Source: Saprospiraceae bacterium (GTDB lineage Bacteria; Bacteroidota; Bacteroidia; Chitinophagales; Saprospiraceae). From it: 64,000 nucleotides of DNA. The DNA lies in the NCBI GenBank assembly GCA_016710115.1, contig JADJLN010000002.1:1-64000 (forward strand), written 5' to 3'. The translations under genes and the position numbers were made by a program. The notes below the pieces were generated by a model. That model made no database searches and was not told the DNA's origin. It saw only the letters and a list, made by a program, of their open reading frames with translations. Below, in pieces: positions 9,365 to 18,154 of the stretch (positions are counted from its first letter, which is position 1; every line of letters begins with the position of its first letter).

Positions 9365-12319
9365 ATGACCACATGGAGCCAACTTCAGAGCCAGTTGGGT
9401 GAGCGGCTGAAAACAGACCACCTCCACCAGGTACTTTATGCGACGGATGCGTCCGTATACAGAGAGTTGCCGGTGGGGGTGGCCTGGCCCCGCGATCGTG
9501 AAGACCTGTCTGCGCTGGTCAGTCTGGCGAATGCAGAGGGTGTTCCTCTGATTCCCCGGACCGCAGGAACCTCACTCGCCGGTCAGGTGGTAGGCTCCGG
9601 ACTGGTGGTTGATTTCTCCAGGTACATGAACCGGATCATTGAGGTGGATGTCACGAATCAGAAGGTGGTCCTTGAACCCGGTGTTATTCGTGACGAACTG
9701 AATCGGCAATTGCGCCCATCGGGACTTTTTTTCGGTCCCAATACAGCTACTGCTAATCGATGTATGATCGGTGGTATGGTTGGGAATAATTCCTGCGGGT
9801 CCACTTCCATCGTATATGGATCGACGCGAGATCGTCTTCTGGCACTCGACACGGTCTTGAGCGATGGCAGCTTTGTGCGATTTGATTTACTACATGACCA
9901 GGCCTATCTGGACAAATTGCGAGCTCCAGGACTGGAAGGCAGGATCTACCGTTTTTTTCAGGATCTGCTGTCCAGGTCCGAAGTGCGGGACGAGATAGGC
10001 AGCCAATTTCCCAAGGCGGAGATCAAACGACGGAATACCGGTTATGCGCTTGACCGGCTCTTGAGTGATGCACCATTTTCCCCGGAAGGCCCCCCCTTCA
10101 ATCTCTGCCATTTGCTTGCTGGATCAGAGGGTACTTTGGCCATGAGCTACCAGATCACCTTGCAACTTGATCCGTTGCCACCAGCTGAGGTTGTCCTCGT
10201 TTGTGCACATTTCCACACGATGCGCCACATGACGGAATCTGTCCTGGTAGCCATGAACCACCCGCTTCATGCCTGCGAACTGATGGACAGGACAGTCCTG
10301 GATTGCACCCGGAATAGCCAACAGTATCGACCCCATCGTGCGTTTCTGGAAGGAAATCCGGCTGCGATACTGATCTGTGAATGCCGAGGGGCAACAGCCG
10401 GTGAAGCAGATGCGGTGGCCATGCAGCTGATCGCTGATCTGAAGCGTCATGGAGGAGCATATGCGATGCCGGTTGTCAAGGGGGAGCAGGTCAATCTGGT
10501 CTGGAGATTGCGTGAAGCCGGCCTGGGAGTACTCGCCAACCTGCCTGGCGATCCGAAAGCTGTTGCCTGTATCGAAGATACCGCAGTGGCACTTTCAGAT
10601 CTGCCTGACTATATTGACGATCTGGATCGGCTTATCACCTCCTACGGCCAGCGGGCGGCTTATTTTGCACATGCCGGAGCCGGAGAACTGCATGTACGCC
10701 CTATCCTCAACCTGAAAGAGGAGGAAGGGCAACGGCTTTTTCAGGCGATCACCACCGATGTCGCTCGGCTGGTCAAGAGCTACAAAGGGTCGTTCTCTGG
10801 CGAGCACGGCGACGGACGACTGCGAGGATCGTTTATTCCTTCTCTTTTTGGCGAGCGGATCATGGGCTGGTTTGAGGATGTCAAGGATGTCTTCGATCCG
10901 AATCAACTGTTCAATCCCGGGAAGATCGTTCGGGTGCCACCCATGCTTCAGGATCTGCGGTACCAACCTGGTCAGCAAGTTCGTGACTGGCATACGGTAA
11001 TGGATTTCTCCGGAAGTGGTGGGTTGCTGCGGATGGCCGAGCGGTGCAACGGTTCAGGTGATTGCCGCAAGCTGCCCGCAACAGGAGCCACCATGTGTCC
11101 CAGTTACCAGGCCACACGGAATGAAAAGGATACCACGCGGGCCCGTGCCAATACGCTGCGTGAAACCCTCACACAAAGCACTCGGCAAAATCCCTTCCTG
11201 GAGCCGGAGCTGGAAGACGTCATGGATCTGTGTTTGAGTTGTAAAGGTTGTCTGCAGGAATGCCCTTCCGGTGTGGATATGGCGGCAATGAAAGCGGAAT
11301 GGCAACATCAGGTGCATCAACAAATGGGGCTTCCGATCGCTCATCGTCTCATCGGCATCCTGTCCCGACTGAACAGGTTGGTGTCCATCGCTCCTGGAGT
11401 GTATAATACCGTACGAGTCTGGCGTCCTGTAAAATACGTCCTCCGGTATGTGATGCATGTGGATGCCCGGCGGGATCTTCCCCGAATGAACCGGGAACGA
11501 TTTACCCGTTGGTATGTTCGAGTGGGTCAAGAAATTCCCGTCCGGCAGTCGGAAAAAAAGCGTGTCTGGATCTTTGTGGATGAATTCACGGAATATTACG
11601 ATCTGTCTGTCGGACAGGCAGCGATCCGGTTATTACACGGACTGGGATATCCGACACAGCTGGCGTTGCACGATGAAAGTGGGCGAACGGCAATTTCGAA
11701 AGGGATGCTCGGCTACGCCCGGAAAGTTGCGCGGAAGAATATTGCCGTCCTGTGTGAACAAATCGGTGCTACCGATACCTTGATCGGTCTCGAACCTTCC
11801 GCTTTATTGACCTTGCGCGATGAGTATATCCGCCTGGCTGCACCCGATCAGCAGGCCCAGGCCCGTGAACTGGCAGAGCGATCCTTGCTGATCGAAGAGT
11901 TTTTATTTCAGGAAGCACAACGAGGAAACATTTCATCTGCTGATTTTACAGCAGAAAAGCGACGGATCATACTCCATGGTCATTGTCACCAGAAAGCGCT
12001 GAGTGACATTGGCCAGGCCGGATTTATACTCAGTTTGCCGAGTGGTCATCAGGTTGATATTCTCCCTACAGGTTGTTGTGGAATGGCCGGCAGTTTTGGC
12101 TATGAGGTTGCCCATTTTGAAATCAGTCAGCAAATTGGCGAACTCGTTTTGTTCCCAGCTGTTCGGCAGACAAGTGCAGACACTATTGTTGCTGCATCCG
12201 GTCACAGCTGCCGGCATCAGATCCACGATGGTACCAACCGAACCGCCCGGCATGTGGTGGAGATCCTGGAGGACGCACTGAGCGAAAATTTCAAAAAACA
12301 AATTTCAAAAAACAAATAA
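9365..12319 (+). CDS. FAD-linked oxidase fused to Fe-S (GlpC/GlcF-like) module
   Basis: A 984-residue fusion of a D-2-hydroxyacid dehydrogenase flavoprotein (GlcD/Dld-II-like) and a cysteine-rich iron-sulfur subunit (GlcF/GlpC-like), comparable to YdiJ-type proteins. N-terminal part: FAD-binding domain with IPRTAGTSLAGQVVGSGL and GMVGNNSCGSTS. Then the FAD-oxidase C-terminal domain with HAGAGELHVRP and SGEHGDGRLRG. Next two Fe-S clusters: a CNGSGDC...MCP motif and CLSCKGCLQECPSG. The C-terminal CCG domains read HGHCHQKAL and PTGCCGMAGSFG. It probably oxidises a 2-hydroxy acid (lactate, glycolate or 2-hydroxyglutarate) and passes electrons to quinone at the inner membrane. The substrate cannot be read from the sequence. 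The last codons overlap a short direct repeat (caaaaaacaaat twice), which suggests the tail is not conserved. Confidence 0.92.
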   Translation: MTTWSQLQSQLGERLKTDHLHQVLYATDASVYRELPVGVAWPRDREDLSALVSLANAEGVPLIPRTAGTSLAGQVVGSGLVVDFSRYMNRIIEVDVTNQKVVLEPGVIRDELNRQLRPSGLFFGPNTATANRCMIGGMVGNNSCGSTSIVYGSTRDRLLALDTVLSDGSFVRFDLLHDQAYLDKLRAPGLEGRIYRFFQDLLSRSEVRDEIGSQFPKAEIKRRNTGYALDRLLSDAPFSPEGPPFNLCHLLAGSEGTLAMSYQITLQLDPLPPAEVVLVCAHFHTMRHMTESVLVAMNHPLHACELMDRTVLDCTRNSQQYRPHRAFLEGNPAAILICECRGATAGEADAVAMQLIADLKRHGGAYAMPVVKGEQVNLVWRLREAGLGVLANLPGDPKAVACIEDTAVALSDLPDYIDDLDRLITSYGQRAAYFAHAGAGELHVRPILNLKEEEGQRLFQAITTDVARLVKSYKGSFSGEHGDGRLRGSFIPSLFGERIMGWFEDVKDVFDPNQLFNPGKIVRVPPMLQDLRYQPGQQVRDWHTVMDFSGSGGLLRMAERCNGSGDCRKLPATGATMCPSYQATRNEKDTTRARANTLRETLTQSTRQNPFLEPELEDVMDLCLSCKGCLQECPSGVDMAAMKAEWQHQVHQQMGLPIAHRLIGILSRLNRLVSIAPGVYNTVRVWRPVKYVLRYVMHVDARRDLPRMNRERFTRWYVRVGQEIPVRQSEKKRVWIFVDEFTEYYDLSVGQAAIRLLHGLGYPTQLALHDESGRTAISKGMLGYARKVARKNIAVLCEQIGATDTLIGLEPSALLTLRDEYIRLAAPDQQAQARELAERSLLIEEFLFQEAQRGNISSADFTAEKRRIILHGHCHQKALSDIGQAGFILSLPSGHQVDILPTGCCGMAGSFGYEVAHFEISQQIGELVLFPAVRQTSADTIVAASGHSCRHQIHDGTNRTARHVVEILEDALSENFKKQISKNK

Positions 12320-12396
12320 ATGCCAATCCTGAAATTCAAAATTCGAAACAGATTCTGGTTTTGGATATTCGAATTTTGAATTTGATATTTATTTGT
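12312..12396. terminator. Long AT-rich two-tier hairpin after the FAD/Fe-S gene
   Basis: A perfect 16-base inverted repeat (12332-12347 with 12368-12383, AAATTCAAAATTCGAA and its complement) is enclosed by a second perfect 10-base pair of arms (12312-12321 with 12387-12396, ACAAATAAAT and its complement). The outer left arm overlaps the stop codon region of the upstream gene. It could end transcription, but it is AT-rich and has no clear T-run, so a structural or repeat-element role is equally possible. Confidence 0.55.
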
Positions 12397-12986
12397 GATT
12401 TGTGATTTGTGATCACCATCTGTCCAAAACAATTTATTCTGTAAAATATGAATGCTGATAATCAATGAAATAACACTCTACAGATCATAAAATCCGAATC
12501 TAACCCCCCCAAAATTTAATCGTCGCCAAACCAGGGCCTCCCAGCACATTAAGGACCCGACTACCAGGCAAACAATTGAATTCTATAGCTGTATGAAAAC
12601 AGTCAATCGTGCAAAATGCCGCATTATTTGATCGGACATGTGATGCGATTATTGACAATTTACATGCAAGAAGAGTATCAATGATGCAACTAACCACCGA
12701 TCAAATACGAGCGGCCGGGTCCTGATGTTAACGTCAATCAATCCAGATACGAGTTAGCATTGCTCTTAAACATAAAAAGAAGGCCCATTTTGGCGACAAG
12801 CGGTTTTTGGTGACTTTTTGCCGCAACAAAAAGTCACAGCCCCGCCGGCTTGAGGCGGGCCAGAGGTGAACTGCTACGATTAAAATTTCCGAATGAGGCA
12901 ACGAGTGGAACACTGCAACCTGCCAAGGGCAACCTTCCGAGGTTTATTTTGGACAGATCTGATTTGTGATTTGTTTTTTCTTATTT
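12320..12986. other. Gene-free intergenic stretch rich in repeats
   Basis: No convincing coding frame lies in these 667 bases. After the long hairpin comes TTTGTGA three times in a row (12392-12412), and a related GATTTGTGATTTGT reappears at about 12962-12975 near the far end. At 12810-12837 there is a perfect 11-base inverted repeat (GTGACTTTTTG, loop ccgcaa, CAAAAAGTCAC), followed at once by a GC-rich hairpin (about 12839-12860). Such compact inverted repeats are common non-coding filler in this phylum, and some may be remnants of a small mobile repeat. Confidence 0.5.
12810..12860. repeat. Paired inverted repeats in the intergenic stretch
   Basis: A perfect 11-bp stem (12810-12820 with 12827-12837, six-base loop) is followed two bases later by a GC-rich stem-loop (CCGCC with GGCGG, about 12842-12858). 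The double-hairpin arrangement resembles dispersed palindromic intergenic elements. Whether other copies exist in the genome cannot be seen here. Confidence 0.45.
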
Positions 12987-14369
12987 CTACACAATGTATC
13001 TCAACGCCTCAACTTCTGCCACAGCCTTGGGTATCGGGTCACCCAGGATCTGATACCCCTTCTCTGTGATCAGGACATTGTCCTCGATACGGATCCCGCC
13101 AAATGTCCGGTATTTTTCGAGAGCGGAATAATTGATAAAATCAGCGTGCTTTTTCTCCGCTTTCCACTGATCGATTAATTCGGGAATAAAATAGATACCC
13201 GGTTCTACCGTCAGGACAAACCCGGGTTGGAGTTTGCGGGCCAGGCGCAGATAGGCCAGACCAAACTGGTCGCTGCGTTGGACAGTGTTGTCGTATCCGA
13301 CAAAATTTTCCCCCAGGTCTTCCATATCGTGGACATCCAGGCCAATCATATGGCCGAGTCCATGCGGAAAGAACAATGCATGGGCTCCGGCGGCAACGGC
13401 CTCGTGGCAATCGCCCTTCATTAATCCGATATCCTTCAGGCCGTTGGCAATGATCCGGGCTGCATGCAGATGGATGTCCCGGTAAGCAACACCGGGTTTG
13501 CAGGCTTCAATGGCGAGCATTTCCGCATCCAGAACAACTTCATAGACTTCACGTTGCTTGTTGGTAAAATGCCGGTCAACCGGGAATGTCCGTGTGATAT
13601 CACCGGCATAGTGCATGCGGGATTCAGCACCGAAATCGCCGAGCACCAGTTGGCCGCTTTCCAGGGTATTGCCGTGATGATGATTGTGTAATGTCTGTCC
13701 GTCTTTGCTCAAAATGATCCCATAGGCAGGAACAACCTCTTCTGCTTCACACATACCCGTCACCAGGCTGGCCAGATCAGATTCATGCAAGCCTTCCTCT
13801 GCCTCGCGCATGACAGCCACATGCATCCTGCCAGTCAGATCAACCGCCCATGTCATTTCTTCAATTTCTTCCCTGGATTTGATCGAACGTTGGCCGATAA
13901 CCGCATGGATCAATGCTTCTGAAAATCCCGACTGGATCTTTTCGACTGTTCGTCCTGTCCAGGTGGCCAGCCGGAGGATCGAATCTCCCCGGTAGGGTGG
14001 GAGATAGTGCAACCGGTCTCCTGCTGACTGAACATCTCCGGAAAGTTTGCTCATCGGTCGGACCTCAACAAAACCGGCCTGCCGGGCCTGCTCGGTCAAT
14101 GTCGGCTGGGCGCCAACCCAGACAATATCCTCGAGGGTCAGATCATCTCCATAGAGGGTGGACCGCCCCGTTGCCGGGTCGATGGTCATGGCCAATCCCG
14201 GTTTGTCGGGGCCGCCGAAATAGAGGAAGGTACTGTCCTGACGGAAAGGATAAGGGTTGCCGCGGTAATTCATGGCGGCATCGATATTCCCGGCAATGAG
14301 AATAAGACCTTGACCCAGGTCAGAAGCCAGTCGTGACCGGCGTCCCTGGTATGTGGATGCTGAAAACAT
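12987..14369 (-). CDS. pepP: Xaa-Pro aminopeptidase (M24B family)
   Basis: Cytoplasmic metallopeptidase that removes N-terminal residues preceding proline. The 460 residues match PepP in length and layout: an N-terminal creatinase-like domain (residues 1-170), then the pita-bread catalytic domain. The five metal ligands are all visible: Asp in VLGDFGAES, Asp in YAGDITRTF, His in PHGLGHMIG, Glu in TVEPGIYF, and Glu in GGIRIEDNVL. The start at 14369 places FRQDSTFLYFGG at the usual distance from the N-terminus. It ends 44 bases from meaB upstream on the same strand and may be cotranscribed with it, though a functional link is not obvious. Frame intact. Symbol by similarity to the E. coli enzyme. 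Confidence 0.93.
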   Translation of the reverse strand: MFSASTYQGRRSRLASDLGQGLILIAGNIDAAMNYRGNPYPFRQDSTFLYFGGPDKPGLAMTIDPATGRSTLYGDDLTLEDIVWVGAQPTLTEQARQAGFVEVRPMSKLSGDVQSAGDRLHYLPPYRGDSILRLATWTGRTVEKIQSGFSEALIHAVIGQRSIKSREEIEEMTWAVDLTGRMHVAVMREAEEGLHESDLASLVTGMCEAEEVVPAYGIILSKDGQTLHNHHHGNTLESGQLVLGDFGAESRMHYAGDITRTFPVDRHFTNKQREVYEVVLDAEMLAIEACKPGVAYRDIHLHAARIIANGLKDIGLMKGDCHEAVAAGAHALFFPHGLGHMIGLDVHDMEDLGENFVGYDNTVQRSDQFGLAYLRLARKLQPGFVLTVEPGIYFIPELIDQWKAEKKHADFINYSALEKYRTFGGIRIEDNVLITEKGYQILGDPIPKAVAEVEALRYIV

Positions 14370-14413
14370 AGTCGTTCATTTCTTGAAGGGGAAAGATACG
14401 GTATGACCGGCGA

Positions 14414-15406
14414 TCAGTCAGCCCGCGGACCGGTGATCTTGCGCATAAAGAGATCCGCTGCAGAAAATGGACTTGTTTTCCCCTCCAGGACTTCGGCTTC
14501 AAGCAGCTTGTAGTCGGCCTGAAAATGGGTAAACACCCAGGTGGCGAGCTGGTCCATGAGGCTCTCTTTGAACCAGAACCCGGCTTGTTCCATTCGATGC
14601 GACGCGAAGTAGCCATTCACCTGAAGTGCATGTACAGAAGCCTGGATGGTGTCCTTCACCTCCTTCAGTCCGGTTCGTTCGACGGAAGAGGCAAGCAGGA
14701 CCGGTACCGTTTGGCCTGACGGTCTCTCCGGAAAGAGATGGAGTGCACGTTGATATTGCATTTGCGCATCGCGTGCCAGAGACATCCGCTCTCCGTCCGC
14801 CTTGTGGATGATCACCAGATCGGCCATCTCGACAATGCCACGTTTAATGCCCTGGAGTTCATCTCCAGCACCGGGGATGAGCAGGAGAATGAAGAGGTCG
14901 GTCATGGCTTGTACGGCAGTTTCACTCTGCCCTACGCCGACAGTCTCCACCAGGATATGCGTAAAACCCGCCGCCTCGCAAAGGATAATGGTCTCCCTGG
15001 TTTTCCGGGCTACACCTCCCAGGGTTGTTCCGGCCGGAGAAGGCCGGATAAAGGCCTTCGGGTCGCGGGAAAGTTGGTCCATCCTGGTTTTATCGCCCAG
15101 GATGCTTCCGTGATGTACTCCACTTGACGGATCGATTGCCAGTACAGCGATGGAATGCCCATCGGCGGTGAGCATGGATCCGAAAGCATCAATGAAGGTG
15201 CTTTTTCCTGCTCCGGGGGTGCCACTGATCCCCAGTCGGATCGAATGGCCTGAGAATGGCAGGCAAGCGTTGATGAGTGCAGAAGCCGGCCCCTGATCTG
15301 CAGGTCGGGTGCTTTCGATCAGGGTGATGGCCCGGCCCAGTGCCACACGGTCTCCCTCCCGCAAACGGGGAAAGAGCTCATCCGGTGACAGGGTCTTCCG
15401 TTCCAT
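14414..15406 (-). CDS. meaB: Methylmalonyl-CoA mutase-associated GTPase MeaB
   Basis: A 330-residue G3E-type P-loop GTPase that protects and reloads methylmalonyl-CoA mutase with its cobalamin cofactor. The Walker A motif is GTPGAGKST (residues 62-70). The conserved stretch IDPSSGVHHGSILGDKTRM follows, then the Walker B/G3 segment ILVETVGVGQSE and the base-recognition motif VIIHKADG (NKAD variant; HKAD here). A C-terminal dimerisation extension completes the fold. The gene lies about 350 bases downstream of the mutase small subunit on the same strand, the usual company for meaB, which supports the assignment over the homologous arginine kinase-like ArgK label. Frame intact. Confidence 0.95.
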   Translation of the reverse strand: MERKTLSPDELFPRLREGDRVALGRAITLIESTRPADQGPASALINACLPFSGHSIRLGISGTPGAGKSTFIDAFGSMLTADGHSIAVLAIDPSSGVHHGSILGDKTRMDQLSRDPKAFIRPSPAGTTLGGVARKTRETIILCEAAGFTHILVETVGVGQSETAVQAMTDLFILLLIPGAGDELQGIKRGIVEMADLVIIHKADGERMSLARDAQMQYQRALHLFPERPSGQTVPVLLASSVERTGLKEVKDTIQASVHALQVNGYFASHRMEQAGFWFKESLMDQLATWVFTHFQADYKLLEAEVLEGKTSPFSAADLFMRKITGPRAD

Positions 15407-15753
15407 GACTGCGAATGTACCGAATTCTCCGGGTGAATGCCGGGGTTAATGTTTTTAAGAAATTCAAATATGATCAATTTAACAATGGATAAGGCACTGT
15501 AAACCAGTTTCATTAATTTAAGATACCGGATCGGCGAGGTTAATCTTTGTGAAGCAAACACGGTGCCCTTGGATGGTGAACTGGACGAATATACCTTGCC
15601 GGCCATCCACCTGTTTGTACAACCAGGTTGGCGGATCCAGACTTTCACCGGTCATTCTCTTCTCTTCCCGGATCCGTCGCCTGGTTGTTTTTTCCTCATC
15701 TGTTAAAGGCTATTCGATTTTGGATGATGGGGATGCTTTCGGTACGGCGGGGG
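15407..15753. other. Gap between meaB and the mutase subunit, with one weak small reading frame
   Basis: No recognisable gene. On the minus strand a frame from 15655 to 15518 would give a 45-residue protein beginning MTGESLDPPTWLYKQ; the frame stays open further upstream without another ATG. It has gene-like codon composition but no known motif. A mutB (large subunit) gene, which usually sits between mutA and meaB, is absent here. Confidence 0.4.
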
Positions 15754-16842
15754 TCAAATGCGTGCCCAGGCTTCCCGGGCCATCATCAGTGTCAATTCTT
15801 CCAGTGTATAACTCCCCGCGAGTGGATCCATGACCCTGTTCAGGTGTCCCTCCTCTTTGAGCAGATGTTGCACATTGTGTGCAATACGATGGGCAAAACC
15901 AGATGAATCAAGCGCCGGAGGAATCACCGACAGGTAATCTACACCGCCGATCACGGCGCTCAAGGCACGGGTCGTGGCGGCAATATAGGTGGTCTCCCAC
16001 GCCTGGTCAGGATCGGGATACAGGGTAGCCTGTATGCGACACGGAGTCTCTTGCGACAATCCGAAGCTGGCCATGATATGCCCCCACAGGATCCGCCAGG
16101 CGCGCAAGCGGGCCATTTCCGGCAGGTAGGAGGAGCCAATCTCAAAATGGACGATCAATCCATTGGCCAACGATTCCTTCGCTTCACTTCGATCGATCCA
16201 GCTGCAGACCGATTCGATGCAGGCGGTGAGTTCGTCTACCGGATGCACCGCCGGTCCGGCGGATGCAGCCACCGATTGCCAGCCCGGGAAGTTTGCGGCC
16301 AGTAAATCGTGCTGTTCAGGTGCGCTTCCACTGAGCCACCCCCCTCTGAGTTCAGCAGACAAACCGGATCGGGAAACGGCGTTTTTCAGCATGTCCAGAA
16401 AAACCGGCGTATCACTTCCCGGATTCAAATGCCAGAAGACAGGTGCCATATCCATCCAGATCCCTTCAGTCAAGGTCATTACATCCAGCGGATTCACGTG
16501 GGTGTAGGCGATGGACTGCACACCTTCTGAGAGGACACGTATGGCTGTCTCTCGGGCAGACTCCGGATGGTCACCCGAACGGATCGTCTCCTGGATAGAC
16601 CAATCAGGGGATATTCGGCCGGTTGTCAGCGGTCCACCGAAATGATACCCGGGATGATGATGGAATGGTTTGGCGACAAGTCCCGGTTGGATCTCCCAAT
16701 CCAGATCGGCCAAAGGTCTGCCCTTCAGCTCCTTGGCGATCAACTGCCACCAGGTTTCCTCGGTCATGGCCGGAAAGGCCTGCCAGTCGGGAGAGAACAT
16801 TTCCATTCGGGCAAGATACAAATTCCCGATTTTCGCAAACAT
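15754..16842 (-). CDS. mutA: Methylmalonyl-CoA mutase small subunit-like protein, short
   Basis: A TIM-barrel protein of the methylmalonyl-CoA mutase family, about 362 residues. Recognisable are the N-terminal WQLIAKELKGRPLADLDWE, the substrate-barrel stretch PFHHHPGYHFGGP, GWQSVAASAGPAVHPVDEL and the late VMDPLAGSYTLEELT. The start at 16842 is supported by a strong ribosome-binding site, GGAGGAAT just upstream. Longer in-frame starts would run through iscS and are rejected. The protein stops at AREAWARI, where family members normally continue, so it keeps only the barrel and lacks a C-terminal cobalamin-type domain. In other bacteria the small subunit has lost cobalamin binding and serves as partner of MutB. 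MutB is not in this window. The truncation could be natural or a frameshift; an alternative frame adds about 20 residues. Confidence 0.82.
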   Translation of the reverse strand: MFAKIGNLYLARMEMFSPDWQAFPAMTEETWWQLIAKELKGRPLADLDWEIQPGLVAKPFHHHPGYHFGGPLTTGRISPDWSIQETIRSGDHPESARETAIRVLSEGVQSIAYTHVNPLDVMTLTEGIWMDMAPVFWHLNPGSDTPVFLDMLKNAVSRSGLSAELRGGWLSGSAPEQHDLLAANFPGWQSVAASAGPAVHPVDELTACIESVCSWIDRSEAKESLANGLIVHFEIGSSYLPEMARLRAWRILWGHIMASFGLSQETPCRIQATLYPDPDQAWETTYIAATTRALSAVIGGVDYLSVIPPALDSSGFAHRIAHNVQHLLKEEGHLNRVMDPLAGSYTLEELTLMMAREAWARI

Positions 16843-16886
16843 TATTCCTCCAGAGATGTTAATTTTGCTGTTAGATGTTATTAGAC

Positions 16887-16894
16887 CAAATCTA
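16887..16894 (-). promoter_or_regulatory. Bacteroidota -7 box before mutA, inside a small inverted repeat
   Basis: On the minus strand TAGATTTG matches the -7 consensus TAnnTTTG exactly, 45 bases upstream of the mutA start. It lies within TTAGA-N5-TCTAA (16881-16895), an inverted repeat that also sits just before iscS on the other strand, so a shared operator is possible. No clear -33 TTTG is present. Confidence 0.4.
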
Positions 16895-16902
16895 AATAAG
16901 GC

Positions 16903-18120
16903 ATGAGCAAGCGGATGATCTATCTGGACAATAATGCGACAACCCCCTGCGACCCACGGGTTGTTGAAGCGATGCTTCCCTATTTTTACGAACATCCGGG
17001 AAATGCGGCCAGTCGGAGCCATCCGTTTGGTTGGGTAGCGGAGGAGGCAGTGGATTATGCGCGCGAGCAGATCGCCCAACTGATCCAGGTGGATTCCAAA
17101 GAGGTCATTTTCACGTCCGGTGCGACCGAAGCAGACAACCTCGCACTCAAGGGTGTCTATGAAATGTACAAGCGCAAAGGGAACCATATCATCACGGTTC
17201 GGACCGAACATAAGGCGGTACTCGACACCTGTGACCATCTGGAAAAGAACGGTGCCGAGATCACCTATCTGAATGTCCAGCATGACGGACGGATCAACCT
17301 CGAAGAACTGGAAGCGGCGATCAAGCCGAGTACCATCCTGGTCTCGGTGATGTGGGCCAACAATGAAACCGGCGTCATTCAACCCATGAAGGAGATCGGT
17401 GAGATCTGTGCAAAACACGGAGTTCTCTTCTTCAGCGATGCGACCCAGGCTGTCGGCAAGATCCCGGTCGATCCCAAAGCTACTGGCGTCCACCTGATGG
17501 CTTTTACAGCACACAAAATGTATGGACCAAAAGGTGTCGGAGCGCTCTACGTGAGTCGCAAGAACCAACGGGTAAAAGTGACTGCTCAGATGGATGGCGG
17601 TGGACACGAACGCGGCATGCGGTCAGTGACCTTGAATGTACCAGGCATCGTCGGTTTTGGTAAGGCAGCAGAGCTGGCCCGACTGGAAATGGACCAGGAT
17701 GCAGCTCGCCTGAGTCAGCTTCGGGATCGCCTCCAGCAGGGCCTCATGGCTCTGGAAGAAACGGTGATCAATGGCAATGTAGACCATCGGATGCCTCATG
17801 TCGCCAATATCTCCTTTAAACACGTGGAAGGCGAAGGGCTGATGATGACCTTCAATCAAACCATTGCCCTGTCCTCTGGATCGGCCTGTACCTCAGCTTC
17901 ACTCGAACCGAGTTATGTGCTTGTCTCGATGGGCCTGGGTGATGATCTGGCACACAGCTCCCTCCGGATGAGTCTCGGGCGCTTTTCTACATCAGAAGAT
18001 GTGGAAGAAGCCATCACCCTCATCAGTGCAGGAGTCAATCATATGCGGGAACTCAGCCCCATCTGGGAAATGTATAAGGAAGGAGTGGACCTCAGCAAAA
18101 TTGAATGGTCCGAACACTAA
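16903..18120 (+). CDS. iscS: Cysteine desulfurase IscS/NifS
   Basis: A 405-residue PLP enzyme that takes sulfur from cysteine to build iron-sulfur clusters. The N-terminus MIYLDNNATTPCDPRVVEAM is typical. The PLP lysine is K205 in FTAHKMYGPKG. The pyridine-stacking histidine is H103 in TEHKAVLDTC. The mobile-loop catalytic cysteine is C329 in LSSGSACTSASLEPSYVL, in the long-loop (IscS group I) context. It heads an iscS-iscU-iscA operon, 34 bases ahead of iscU. No iscR, hscA, hscB or fdx genes follow, which is common in Bacteroidota. Start and frame are clear. Confidence 0.96.
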   Translation: MSKRMIYLDNNATTPCDPRVVEAMLPYFYEHPGNAASRSHPFGWVAEEAVDYAREQIAQLIQVDSKEVIFTSGATEADNLALKGVYEMYKRKGNHIITVRTEHKAVLDTCDHLEKNGAEITYLNVQHDGRINLEELEAAIKPSTILVSVMWANNETGVIQPMKEIGEICAKHGVLFFSDATQAVGKIPVDPKATGVHLMAFTAHKMYGPKGVGALYVSRKNQRVKVTAQMDGGGHERGMRSVTLNVPGIVGFGKAAELARLEMDQDAARLSQLRDRLQQGLMALEETVINGNVDHRMPHVANISFKHVEGEGLMMTFNQTIALSSGSACTSASLEPSYVLVSMGLGDDLAHSSLRMSLGRFSTSEDVEEAITLISAGVNHMRELSPIWEMYKEGVDLSKIEWSEH

Positions 18121-18154
18121 ACCACAGATCAAACCAACCACGAAACAACGAATC

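Noticed and set aside
8687..9427. 246-codon open frame on the minus strand across the T9SS protein and FAD gene start
   Set aside because: It overlaps two well supported plus-strand genes and shows no domain.
16843..17607. N-terminal extension of the mutase small subunit frame
   Set aside because: It would run through the conserved iscS gene, while a strong ribosome-binding site marks the start at 16842.
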